Positions 1 to 8,048 of a stretch of 64,000 nucleotides of DNA are shown here, one piece after another; positions within the stretch are counted from its first letter, which is position 1, and each line of letters starts with the position of its first letter. The translations under genes and the position numbers were made by a program. This stretch comes from Palsa-343 sp036269135 (GTDB lineage Bacteria > Acidobacteriota > Terriglobia > Terriglobales > Acidobacteriaceae), in the NCBI GenBank assembly GCA_036269135.1, contig DATASQ010000053.1:136577-200576 (forward strand), read 5' to 3'. The notes beneath the pieces were generated by a model. It was not told the DNA's origin and made no database searches. It saw only the letters and a list, made by a program, of their open reading frames with translations.

Positions 1-605
1 CGCTCGAGCTGCTCCCGGTTCAGCCGCCCGGCCTGGCGCGTCGGCCGGATCTTCGCGCGAAACAGGCTCTCATCCGCGTAGATATTCCCCACCCCCTGCA
101 GCAGCGACTGGTTCAGCAGAGCCGGCTTGATGGCGAGCTTGCGCCCCCGAAAGAGCGCGGCAAAATCCGCCGAAGTGATCGTCAGCGGTTCGCGCCCTGG
201 ACCGGCGAACGTCCCCGCTTCCACCGCATGCAAAGCAAGACGTCCAAAGCGCCGGGGATCGACGAAGCGAAGCTCCCGGCCGGAGGCAAGCCGCAGAATC
301 GCATGCGTGTGCTGCGGCACCGGCACGCTCGCCGCGGAAACCAGCAAACGCCCCGTCATGCCCAGATGCACGACCCACTGCACCGCGATCTTGCTCCCCG
401 CCTTCGCTGCCAGATTGAAGACGATGTGTTTCCCCACCCGAGCCACGCGCGCGATCCGCAGCCCCGCAAGCGCCGCCTCCATCTCCGCCGGCGGGGTTTT
501 GAACGGCTCCTTATAGTGGCTGAACCAGACAGAGACGATGCTGTCGCCGCGAATCCGCCGATGGACGCCGTTCGCGATGGTTTCGACTTCGGGAAGTTCG
601 GGCAT
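1..605 (-). CDS. mutM: Formamidopyrimidine-DNA glycosylase, C-terminus cut by window edge
   Basis: Bifunctional DNA glycosylase/AP lyase that removes 8-oxoguanine and other oxidised purines in base-excision repair. The reading frame begins MPELPEVETIANGV, the invariant Fpg/Nei start in which Pro2 (after Met removal) is the Schiff-base nucleophile and Glu3 the general acid. A GKHIVFNL stretch holds the conserved hairpin lysine, and the helix-two-turn-helix region (NQSLLQGVGNIYADE) is present. About 201 residues are in the window; the C-terminal zinc finger lies beyond base 1. The gene is divergent from the amidohydrolase at 721. The ATG at 603-605 on the minus strand is fixed by the PELPE start. 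Nei-type glycosylase is an alternative, but the PELPEVET start and overall pattern favour Fpg. Confidence 0.95.
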   Translation of the reverse strand, partial: MPELPEVETIANGVHRRIRGDSIVSVWFSHYKEPFKTPPAEMEAALAGLRIARVARVGKHIVFNLAAKAGSKIAVQWVVHLGMTGRLLVSAASVPVPQHTHAILRLASGRELRFVDPRRFGRLALHAVEAGTFAGPGREPLTITSADFAALFRGRKLAIKPALLNQSLLQGVGNIYADESLFRAKIRPTRQAGRLNREQLE

Positions 606-639
606 GGGCTCTTTTGAGTGTAGAGGCTCGCAAGTTGGC

Positions 640-668
640 TTGACGCAGCCGCCGATGCCCCGGATAGT
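640..668 (+). promoter_or_regulatory. Sigma70-type promoter for the amidohydrolase
   Basis: TTGACG (640-645) and GATAGT (663-668) are separated by 17 bases. They match the -35 consensus at 5 of 6 and the -10 consensus at 4 of 6 positions. Transcription would start near 675, giving a leader of roughly 46 bases before the ATG at 721. The prediction rests on sequence alone. Confidence 0.45.
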
Positions 669-720
669 GGAGGGTCCCCCCCGAATCAAACGGATGCCAT
701 CCCGAACGGTGAGGTGCACC

Positions 721-2193
721 ATGCGGCGCATTGCGGCCATTGCGGCTTTGGGAATGATTCTGAGCGGAACAGGCGCGACCCAGGAAACCAGTCCTCCCGT
801 TGCGGTGGTACCGGCTGCGCTGCAACCGTACGTCAAAATCGATGCGCCCGTTCTGGTTCTCGAGCATGTTCGCGTCATCGACGGCACCGGCGCCCCCGCG
901 CGCGACGACCAGGAGCTCGTCATCGAGAAGGGCCGAATCAGTTTTGTCGGCATGCCTTACGCGGCGCCCCCTCGCCCGGAAGGAGCGATCGTTCTGAATC
1001 TGGCCGGCAAGACCGTCTTTCCCGGGCTGGTGGGCATGCATGAGCACCTCTTCTATCCGCTGCCCGACGGTGGACCCGGCCTGCTGCCTCTCTATGGCGA
1101 GATGGCCGACAGCGCCCCCCGTCTCTACCTCGCCGCGGGCGTCACCGCGGCCCGAACCGCCGGCAGTCTGGAGCCCTATACCGATATCTCCATCAAACAG
1201 GACATTGATTCCGGCAAGATGCCCGGGCCGAAGCTGTTTCTCACCGGTCCTTATCTGGAGGGAGCACCCTCGCTCGGCCCGCAGCTCCACACGCTGACCG
1301 GCCCTGAAGACGCCGCGCGGCTGGTGGACTACTGGTCGGCCGAGGGCATGACCTCCTTCAAGGGGTACATGCACATCACGCCGGCTGAGCTGAAGGCGGC
1401 CATCGATCGCGCCCACGCGCACGGCCTCAGGATCACCGGGCACCTCTGCGCCGTCGGTTTTCAGGAGGCGGCCTCGCTGGGCATCGATAACCTGGAGCAC
1501 GGCCTCGCCGTGGATACGGAGTTCTACTCCCGGAAAAAGGAGGGCGTCTGCCCCGGCCAGGGGCCTCCGCAAATGGAACTGGCGAAAATGGACGTCGAAG
1601 GTCCGAAGATCCAGGGCACGATCCGCGATCTGATCGCGCACCACGTCGCCGTCACGTCCACCCTGGCTATCTTCGAGAGCTTTGTGCCGAATCGTCCCCC
1701 GATGAGCGAGGAAATGCGCGTCCGCACCGCCTTGCTGCCGGATGCCTGGGGCGGCTACGCGGCCACTCGCGCCGAAATTGCCGAGCATGCCGACGCCTCC
1801 CTGTGGCCGCGTCTGCTGACCATGGAAATGCAGTTCGAGCGTGATTTTGTGAAGCAGGGCGGCTTGCTGATGGCCGGCTGCGATCCCACCGGCTATGGCG
1901 GCGTCCTGCCGGGCTTCGGCGACCAGCGCAATCTCGAGCTGCTCGTCGAGGCCGGCTTCACCCCGGAAGAAGCCATCCATATCGCCACCCAGAACGGCGC
2001 GCGCTGGCTGGGCCAGACCAGCCGCTTCGGTACCATCGCGCCCGCCCGGGCCGCGGATCTGGTCGTCGTCGATGGCAATCCCGCCGAGCACATTGCCGAC
2101 GTGGAGAAGGTGGAGATCGTCTTTAAGGACGGCGTCGGTTACGATCCGCAGAAACTGCTCGACTCCGTGCGCGGGCTAACGGGCCTGCGGTGA
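721..2193 (+). CDS. Exported amidohydrolase (imidazolonepropionase-like)
   Basis: 490-residue metal-dependent amidohydrolase of the imidazolonepropionase/prolidase-like branch. An N-terminal signal peptide (MRRIAAIAALGMILSGTGA) sends it to the periplasm. The metal-binding HxH is GMHEHLF (His107, His109). Later His-containing blocks ITGHLCAVG and NLEHG, and an acidic block AGCDPTGYGG, supply the remaining metal and catalytic ligands expected in the TIM barrel. The C-terminal beta-sandwich block PARAADLVVVDGNP is typical. The ATG at 721 was chosen because it starts a clean signal peptide; the frame remains open upstream to 538 but that stretch has no family character. The substrate cannot be read from sequence; relatives act on dipeptides, cyclic imides or organophosphates. 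Confidence 0.88.
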   Translation: MRRIAAIAALGMILSGTGATQETSPPVAVVPAALQPYVKIDAPVLVLEHVRVIDGTGAPARDDQELVIEKGRISFVGMPYAAPPRPEGAIVLNLAGKTVFPGLVGMHEHLFYPLPDGGPGLLPLYGEMADSAPRLYLAAGVTAARTAGSLEPYTDISIKQDIDSGKMPGPKLFLTGPYLEGAPSLGPQLHTLTGPEDAARLVDYWSAEGMTSFKGYMHITPAELKAAIDRAHAHGLRITGHLCAVGFQEAASLGIDNLEHGLAVDTEFYSRKKEGVCPGQGPPQMELAKMDVEGPKIQGTIRDLIAHHVAVTSTLAIFESFVPNRPPMSEEMRVRTALLPDAWGGYAATRAEIAEHADASLWPRLLTMEMQFERDFVKQGGLLMAGCDPTGYGGVLPGFGDQRNLELLVEAGFTPEEAIHIATQNGARWLGQTSRFGTIAPARAADLVVVDGNPAEHIADVEKVEIVFKDGVGYDPQKLLDSVRGLTGLR

Positions 2194-2226
2194 CCGGCGC
2201 ACTCTCGGCTCGCAAGCGAAACAGGC

Positions 2227-2523
2227 TCAGGCGGGCCTCCGTCGTGGCGCAGCCTCGATCCGCTCCTGGAGCTGGACCTTCACCGAATCACCGGCACGCT
2301 TGCCGATCGATTCGAGAATCTCGGCCTTCACCGGCAGCTTGTGCTGCCCGTTGCCCAGCGCCATAAACGAGCTGCGGAACGGAACGCCATCGACGGTTCC
2401 GCGTACTTTCACCAGCCCGCGCGTTCCAAAGAACTCCACTGACTGCGGCCAGATCACATACATCCAGCCCCCTTTGGCTCCGCTCTTTTGCAGTTCCGCG
2501 GCAAATGCCTCATCGAGCTTCAC
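2227..2523 (-). CDS. DUF1905-type small protein
   Basis: A 98-residue protein matching the DUF1905 domain: a small beta-barrel with blocks GWMYVIWP, VKVRGTVDG, FRSSFMALGNG and KLPVKAEI, ending in the SIGKRAGDSVKVQL strand. DUF1905 often accompanies YdeI/OmpD-associated domains; the window has a second copy fused that way at 35352. The GTG at 2521-2523 is preferred because AGGGGG lies five bases upstream. An ATG at 2574 in the same frame would add 17 residues without family character. The function of this domain is unknown. Confidence 0.7.
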   Translation of the reverse strand: MKLDEAFAAELQKSGAKGGWMYVIWPQSVEFFGTRGLVKVRGTVDGVPFRSSFMALGNGQHKLPVKAEILESIGKRAGDSVKVQLQERIEAAPRRRPA

Positions 2524-2756
2524 ACGGTCCCCCTGAGGAATCGTCGATCGACCGCAAGGGCCAGATCGCCTCACGGGTCATCGCGTTTCATCTCTGCCCA
2601 GCCTCCAGGCGGCCGCGCATCGAGTTAAGGGCAGCCTGCGTGGAGGATTCTCCCGCGTCGTCCGCGCAGGCTGCTCCGAGGAAACAACTTCGCCGCGCCG
2701 GGATATTGCCCGGCGTTTCGTCCTGTTGAAAATCCCGGCGAGTGCAGCCGGTCGCT

Positions 2757-3236
2757 TTACGCCCGCGCTGTCTGCGGCCGCGGGGTCGCCGCCGCCCCGG
2801 CTTCCGCCACACTCTCTTCGCGATACAGGGCCGCACCAGCCACCGTGCCCACAACCAGCTCAATCAAAGCGCCGGCCGTCGTGTAGAGCGTGAGGTGATT
2901 GTTGAACAGACCCGTTGCCCACATGAGAGTCGCATTCGGCAGCAGCGATGTGGCCACCCACACCGCGATGCCCGCGCAAATGGCCGTCCGCATCCCCGCG
3001 CCAAAGCGGGGCCGGATCGCCGCGTAGACCCAGACCGCCAGCAGGCCCAGACCGATGCCGATCACGTTGAACCAGACCATCTGGCTCGACGTGAATGCCG
3101 GACGTCCCAGCCGGCTCATGTTCACGGCCCACCGCGGCGCCAGCATGAGGCCATCCACGACATAGCCCAGCAGATTCACAACAATACCGGCAACTACGCC
3201 ACCCAGGATCCAGCGGCCCATATTGATCTTGCCCAT
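2757..3236 (-). CDS. Small polytopic membrane protein
   Basis: 159-residue predicted inner-membrane protein with about four hydrophobic helices: WILGGVVAGIVVNLLGYVV near residue 10, NVIGIGLGLLAVWVYAAI in the middle, TAICAGIAVWVATSLLP, and ALIELVVGTVAGAALY near the end. The C-terminus is a short Ala/Pro-rich cytoplasmic tail. The ATG at 3236 has a perfect AAGGAGG four bases upstream, which decides it over the ATG at 3278. The gene is divergent from the Lhr helicase; an 11-bp inverted repeat and a TGTATATACA palindrome lie in the shared intergenic region. I do not recognise a characterised family and assign no function. Confidence 0.72.
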   Translation of the reverse strand: MGKINMGRWILGGVVAGIVVNLLGYVVDGLMLAPRWAVNMSRLGRPAFTSSQMVWFNVIGIGLGLLAVWVYAAIRPRFGAGMRTAICAGIAVWVATSLLPNATLMWATGLFNNHLTLYTTAGALIELVVGTVAGAALYREESVAEAGAAATPRPQTARA

Positions 3237-3277
3237 ACAGCCTCCTTGGGGGATGACGCAGTGTACGCGCGCCGACA

Positions 3278-3287
3278 TGTATATACA
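3278..3287. promoter_or_regulatory. TGTATATACA palindrome
   Basis: A perfect 10-bp palindrome in the intergenic region between the divergent membrane protein (start 3236) and lhr (start 3359), partly overlapping the adjacent larger inverted repeat. AT-rich TGTATATACA-like palindromes are a common form of operator for small winged-helix repressors such as PadR members, but no such regulator is adjacent. Confidence 0.3.
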
Positions 3288-3313
3288 AAGGAAATCTTCG
3301 GTATTTCCTTTGT
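3285..3313. repeat. 11-bp perfect inverted repeat upstream of lhr
   Basis: ACAAAGGAAAT (3285-3295) is matched exactly by ATTTCCTTTGT (3303-3313) around a 7-base CTTCGGT centre. As RNA this would give an AU-rich stem capped by a UUCG-type loop. It sits 45 bases upstream of the lhr ATG and 48 bases upstream of the divergent gene. It is not followed by a clear T-run on either strand, so an operator or leader hairpin is more likely than a terminator. Confidence 0.45.
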
Positions 3314-3358
3314 CTCCCGGGGCGAAGAAGAATCGAACATCCGCGGTAGAATAGGCAG

Positions 3359-6300
3359 ATGTTGTCCCCGGTGACCCCAGTCCCGGAGAGCCTTCCGGAC
3401 CTGCCCATTCCCGACAGCCTCGCCTGGGCGCATCCCCTCGTCCAGGAGTGGTTCGTCCGCCGCTTCGGCACGCCCACCGAGCCGCAGGAAGCCGGCTGGC
3501 CGGTCATTTTGCAACAGCAGCCGGTGCTCATTTCCGCCCCCACCGGCTCCGGCAAGACGCTGGCCGCGTTTCTCATCTGTATCGACGGCCTCATCCGCAA
3601 GGCGCTCGACGGCCGCCTCGGCTGCGAGACCGAAGTCGTCTACGTCTCGCCCCTCAAGGCCCTCTCCAACGACGTGCAGAAGAACCTCGAGACGCCGCTG
3701 CGCGAAATTCAGGAGCTGGCTCTCGAGCGCGGCTACCTCTGCCCGCCCGTGCGCGCGGCCGTCCGGACCGGCGATACCCCTGCGGCCGAGCGCCGCTCCA
3801 TGCTGAAAACGCCCCCCCACATCCTCGTCACCACGCCGGAGTCGCTCTACATCCTGCTCACCGCGCAGCAGAGCCGCGAGCACCTGCGCCGCGTCCACAC
3901 CGTCATCGTGGATGAGATTCACGCCGTGGCCGACGACAAGCGCGGCTCCCACCTGTCTCTCAGCCTGGAGCGCCTGGACGCGCTCGTCACCAGTGAAAAT
4001 GCCCTTCTGGCCGGCGCCAGCCTGCTTTCGTATCCGAAACCGTTACGCATTGGCCTCTCCGCAACCCAGAACCCCATCGAGCTGGTCGCGCAGTTCCTCG
4101 GCGGCACGCGCGGCGACGAGGTGCGCATCATTCAGGCCGGCCAGCGCCGCCAGCTCGACCTCGGGATCGAAGTTCCCACCGATGAGCTGGGCTCCGTCGC
4201 CACCATGGCCATCTGGGAGAGCGTCTACGACCGGCTCACCCAGCTCACCCTCGAACATCGCTCCACCCTGGTCTTCGTCAACACGCGCAAAATGGCCGAA
4301 CGCCTCGCCTTTGCTCTGGGCGAACGCCTCGGCAAAGAAAACGTCGCCTGCCATCACGGCAGTTTGTCTCGCAAGCTGCGCCTCGATGCCGAGCACCGCC
4401 TCAAAAGCGGCGCAATTCGCGTCCTGATCGCCACCGCTTCGCTCGAACTCGGCATCGACATCGGCACCGTGGACCTCGTCTGCCAGATCCAGTCGCCCCG
4501 CGCCATCTCCGTCGGCATGCAGCGCGTCGGCCGTGCCGGACACTGGCGCGGCGCCATCCCCAAAGGCCGCTTCTTTGCCGTCACCCGTGACGACCTCATG
4601 GAGCAGGCCGCGCTCGTCCGCGCCATGCGCTCCGGCGTCCTCGACCGGCTGGAGATTCCGCCCCAGCCCTTCGACGTCCTCCTCCAGCAGATCGTCGCCG
4701 CCTGCTCGGCCGAGCCCTGGGAAGAGCGCACCCTCTGGGATGTCTTCCGCCGCGCGCATCCCTATCGCGCCCTCTCCTGGGAAATCTTCGATCAGGCTCT
4801 CTGCCTCCTCACCGACGGCATCGAGTCCAGCCGCGGCCGCTACGGCGCCTATCTGCTGCGCGACCGCGTCCAGGGCCGCATCCAGGCGCGGCGCGGCGCC
4901 CGCACCACCGCCATCACCAACGGCGGAGCCATCCCCGATGCCGCGATTTTCCCGGTCATCCTGCAGCCCGACGGCGTGCAGATCGCTACCCTCGACGAGC
5001 ATTTCGCCGTGGACTCCTCGCCCGGCGATGTCGTTCAGCTGGGCAATGCCAGCTGGCGCATTCAGCGCATTGAAACTGCCGGCCGCGTTCTCGTCGAAGA
5101 CGCCCATGGCGCCCCGCCGACGCTGCCCTTCTGGTTCGGCGAAGCCCCCCAGCGCACCCGCGAACTGTCGGAATTTGTCGCCGAGCTGCGCGAAGAAATC
5201 GACCGCCGCACGCGCAATGTGCTCCCCGGCTACATCAGCCAGGCCACGCCGGAAGTCGGCGCCGCCGCAGCTCTCCTGAAAGAGGAGTGCGGCCTTGACG
5301 ACGCGGGCGCCGAACAGCTCATCGGCTACGTCGTCGCCGGACGCGCCGTCCTGGGCGTCGTGCCTTCTGTCACCACCATCGTTGCAGAACGCTTTTTCGA
5401 CGAGGGCGGCGGGATGCAGCTCATCCTGCACGCACCCTTCGGCGGCCGCATCAATAAAGCCTGGGGCCTCGCCCTGCGCAAACGTTTCTGCCGCGGTTTC
5501 AATTTCGAGCTGCAGGCGGCGGCCACCGACAACGGCCTGAACATCTGTCTGGCCGAGCAGCACAGCTTCCCCCTCAGCGACGTCTTTCATTTCCTCACCA
5601 CCGAAACCGTCACCGAGCTGCTGGAGCAAGCCTCTCTCGCCTCGCCCATCTTCAAAACCCGCTGGCGCTGGGACGCCGGTCGGAGTCTGCAACTGTTACG
5701 GTTTCAAAAAGGTAAAAAAGTCCCGCCGCAGATTCAGCGCATGCGCAGCGACGATCTTCTCGCCAGCGTCTTTCCCCAGGCCGCCGCCTGCTTTGAGAAC
5801 ATCGAAGGCGATATCCAGATTCCGGACCATCCCCTCGTCCAGGAGGTCATGCGCGATGTCCTGCAGGAGGCCATGGACCTCGAAGGTCTGAAGGCTGTCC
5901 TCGCCGCCATGCACTCCGGCCAGATCCGCTGCGTCGCCGTCGATACCACGACGCCGTCGGCCTTCGCCCACGAGCTGATCAACGCCAACCCCTACGCCTT
6001 TCTCGACGATGCCGGCCTCGAGGAGCGCCGCGCCCGGGCCGTCCAGCTCCGTGGCGTTCTCCCCGATTCCGTCCTCGGCGAAGCCGGACGCCTCTCGCCC
6101 CAGGCCATCGCCGAAGTGCGCGCCGAGGTCTGGCCTGACATTCGCGACGAGCACGAGCTGCACGATCTCCTCTGCGCTCTGGTTGTGGTCCCCGCAGCCA
6201 TTCTGGACCATCCAGGTGCCCGCGGCTGGCCCCTTTTCCTCGACCGTCTGGAACGAGACCGACGCGTCACCCTCGCCCATGCCGCCGGACGCGAATATTA

Positions 6301-7852
6301 CGTCGCAGCCGAACGGACTGAATGGTTTAGCACGTTACGGCCCACTGTGGAATTCGCTGTGGAAATGTGCAAAATGCGTACGGAATTACCCAATTACAGT
6401 GACATTCTCCGCAAAACGTGTCAGGGGTGGTTACAAATCGTCGGTCCGACCACTTCCGCCGCCCTCGCCGCGCGTCTCGGCCTCGATCCGGCCCCGGTCT
6501 GGACCCAGATGGTGCGCCTCGAATCGACAGGAACCATCCTCCGCGGCGTCTTTGAAGCCCCGCCCGGGCAAACCGCAATCCCTGACGTCGAAATCGAGTG
6601 GTGCGAGCGCCGCATTCTCCAGCGCATCCACAAACGCACCCTGGACGCTCTCCGCCAGCAGATCGAGCCGGTCACCCCCGCCGTCTACATGCGCTTCCTC
6701 CTCGACTGGCAACACCTCGGCGAGCGCCGCCAGCTCGGCGGTGAGCAGGGGCTTCTCGACGCACTGCGCGCTCTCGAAGGCTTTGAAGCCCCTGCCGCCG
6801 AATGGGAGCGCTCGCTGCTGCCCCAGCGCGTCGCCGGCTACGATCCCCGCTGGCTCGACGCCCTCTGCCTCACCGGAGCCGTGGGCTGGGGCCGCATCTC
6901 CCCGCACCCCGCCTTTGCCGACCCCACCAGCGGCGGACCCCGTCGCGTGGTGCCCACGAGCATGGCGCCCGTGACGTTTTTCGTGCGTGAAGAAGCCCTC
7001 TGGATGGATTTGTGCCTGTCGCGGCGGCAAATTCCCGAAACCACCCTCAGCGCCTGCCTCAGCGAGCTTGGCAATCGCGTGCGCTCCTGCCTGTCGGACC
7101 GCGGCGCCATGTTCTCCGCCGACCTCATCCGCCTGCTCGGCGTCGCGCCGGAAGACGTCCATCGCGCCCTGTGGGAGCTGGTCGCCGCCGGGCTGGTCAA
7201 CGCCGACGGCTTCGACAGCCTGCGCCTGCTCATCGATCCGCGCCGCAAACGCGCCTTCTCCGCGCCCGGCCGCACCAAAGCCGCCGCCCGCCACGCCTCC
7301 GGCCGCTGGGCGCTCCTCGCCGATCCCGGCCAGCAGCCCGGCGTTCCCCTCTCGCGCAATTCCGCAGCCGCCGCGGAAGCCGCGACCCAGGCCGCCGTCC
7401 GCCGCGACGCTCAGCTCGAATCCGCCTGCCACATGCTCCTGCGCCGCTACGGCATCGTCTTCCGCGACGGGCTCGCGCGCGAAACCACCGTACCGCCCTG
7501 GCGCGAGCTGGTCGGCATGTTCCGCCGCCTCGAAGCCCGCGGTCTCGTCCGCGGTGGCCGCTTTGTCTCCGGCTTTGGCGGCGAGCAGTTTGCCTTGCCC
7601 GATGCCGCCCGGAGCCTCCGTGCCAACCGCACCCGCTCTCTCGCGGACATGCCGCCGCTCACCCTGGCCGCCGCCGATCCCATGAACCTCGTCGGCGTCG
7701 TCATTCCTGGCGACCGCACGCCCTCCATCGCCGGCAACACCGTCACCCTGCCGCTGCCCGAAGCCGCGCCCGAACCCACAATCCTCGAAATGCCTGTCCC
7801 GGGCGCCTTTGCGTTCGAGCCGCGCGAACTCGAAGGCGGCGCGCTTGCCTGA
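3359..7852 (+). CDS. lhr: Lhr-type large ATP-dependent helicase
   Basis: A 1497-residue superfamily 2 helicase of the Lhr family, close to the roughly 1500 residues of full-length Lhr. These enzymes translocate 3'-5' on single-stranded DNA and unwind RNA-DNA or DNA duplexes. Walker A is APTGSGKT (60-67), the Walker B/motif II is VDEIHAV near residue 183, motif III is LSATQNP, and motif VI is QRVGRAGHWRG near residue 388. The long C-terminal region after about residue 850, containing winged-helix-like segments, is characteristic of Lhr rather than RecQ or the shorter Lhr-core. The last bases overlap the next small gene. E. coli lhr is linked to DNA repair; a repair role here is inferred from the family. 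Confidence 0.93.
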   Translation: MLSPVTPVPESLPDLPIPDSLAWAHPLVQEWFVRRFGTPTEPQEAGWPVILQQQPVLISAPTGSGKTLAAFLICIDGLIRKALDGRLGCETEVVYVSPLKALSNDVQKNLETPLREIQELALERGYLCPPVRAAVRTGDTPAAERRSMLKTPPHILVTTPESLYILLTAQQSREHLRRVHTVIVDEIHAVADDKRGSHLSLSLERLDALVTSENALLAGASLLSYPKPLRIGLSATQNPIELVAQFLGGTRGDEVRIIQAGQRRQLDLGIEVPTDELGSVATMAIWESVYDRLTQLTLEHRSTLVFVNTRKMAERLAFALGERLGKENVACHHGSLSRKLRLDAEHRLKSGAIRVLIATASLELGIDIGTVDLVCQIQSPRAISVGMQRVGRAGHWRGAIPKGRFFAVTRDDLMEQAALVRAMRSGVLDRLEIPPQPFDVLLQQIVAACSAEPWEERTLWDVFRRAHPYRALSWEIFDQALCLLTDGIESSRGRYGAYLLRDRVQGRIQARRGARTTAITNGGAIPDAAIFPVILQPDGVQIATLDEHFAVDSSPGDVVQLGNASWRIQRIETAGRVLVEDAHGAPPTLPFWFGEAPQRTRELSEFVAELREEIDRRTRNVLPGYISQATPEVGAAAALLKEECGLDDAGAEQLIGYVVAGRAVLGVVPSVTTIVAERFFDEGGGMQLILHAPFGGRINKAWGLALRKRFCRGFNFELQAAATDNGLNICLAEQHSFPLSDVFHFLTTETVTELLEQASLASPIFKTRWRWDAGRSLQLLRFQKGKKVPPQIQRMRSDDLLASVFPQAAACFENIEGDIQIPDHPLVQEVMRDVLQEAMDLEGLKAVLAAMHSGQIRCVAVDTTTPSAFAHELINANPYAFLDDAGLEERRARAVQLRGVLPDSVLGEAGRLSPQAIAEVRAEVWPDIRDEHELHDLLCALVVVPAAILDHPGARGWPLFLDRLERDRRVTLAHAAGREYYVAAERTEWFSTLRPTVEFAVEMCKMRTELPNYSDILRKTCQGWLQIVGPTTSAALAARLGLDPAPVWTQMVRLESTGTILRGVFEAPPGQTAIPDVEIEWCERRILQRIHKRTLDALRQQIEPVTPAVYMRFLLDWQHLGERRQLGGEQGLLDALRALEGFEAPAAEWERSLLPQRVAGYDPRWLDALCLTGAVGWGRISPHPAFADPTSGGPRRVVPTSMAPVTFFVREEALWMDLCLSRRQIPETTLSACLSELGNRVRSCLSDRGAMFSADLIRLLGVAPEDVHRALWELVAAGLVNADGFDSLRLLIDPRRKRAFSAPGRTKAAARHASGRWALLADPGQQPGVPLSRNSAAAAEAATQAAVRRDAQLESACHMLLRRYGIVFRDGLARETTVPPWRELVGMFRRLEARGLVRGGRFVSGFGGEQFALPDAARSLRANRTRSLADMPPLTLAAADPMNLVGVVIPGDRTPSIAGNTVTLPLPEAAPEPTILEMPVPGAFAFEPRELEGGALA

Positions 7853-8045
7853 TCCCGCTCCCAACGCAACCGCCCCAGACCGTCCGCTCGTCGAAGGCGA
7901 AGACTTCTACCGCGAAGGTCCCTACGTTGTCTTCACGGAGGCATACCACCGCCGGCGCGGAGTGTGCTGCGGCTCCGGCTGCCGCCACTGCCCGTGGCGC
8001 GAGCGGAGTCCCGCCGTCGCGCGGCAGGACTCCAACTCGGCCTGA
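7845..8045 (+). CDS. DUF5522-type small cysteine protein, coupled to lhr
   Basis: A 66-residue protein whose core reads VEGEDFYREGPYVVFTEAYH followed by RRGVCCGSGCRHCPW. This is the pattern of the DUF5522 family, small proteins with a CCG-GCRHCP cysteine cluster that may bind metal. The likely start is TTG at 7845, which lies inside the last codons of lhr, so the genes overlap by eight bases and are probably translationally coupled; a GAAGGCGG purine tract lies upstream. The frame is open further upstream inside lhr but that part has no family character. Four cysteines and one histidine within 10 residues make a small metal site plausible. Function unknown. Confidence 0.68.
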   Translation: MPDPAPNATAPDRPLVEGEDFYREGPYVVFTEAYHRRRGVCCGSGCRHCPWRERSPAVARQDSNSA

Positions 8046-8048
8046 CCT

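Noticed and set aside
3285..3313. Inverted repeat treated as an intrinsic terminator
   Set aside because: No T-run follows on either strand and neither flanking gene ends here.
4043..5692. 549-residue open frame on the minus strand inside lhr
   Set aside because: It is antisense to the conserved helicase core and its composition is the complement of high-GC coding sequence; no family motifs are seen.
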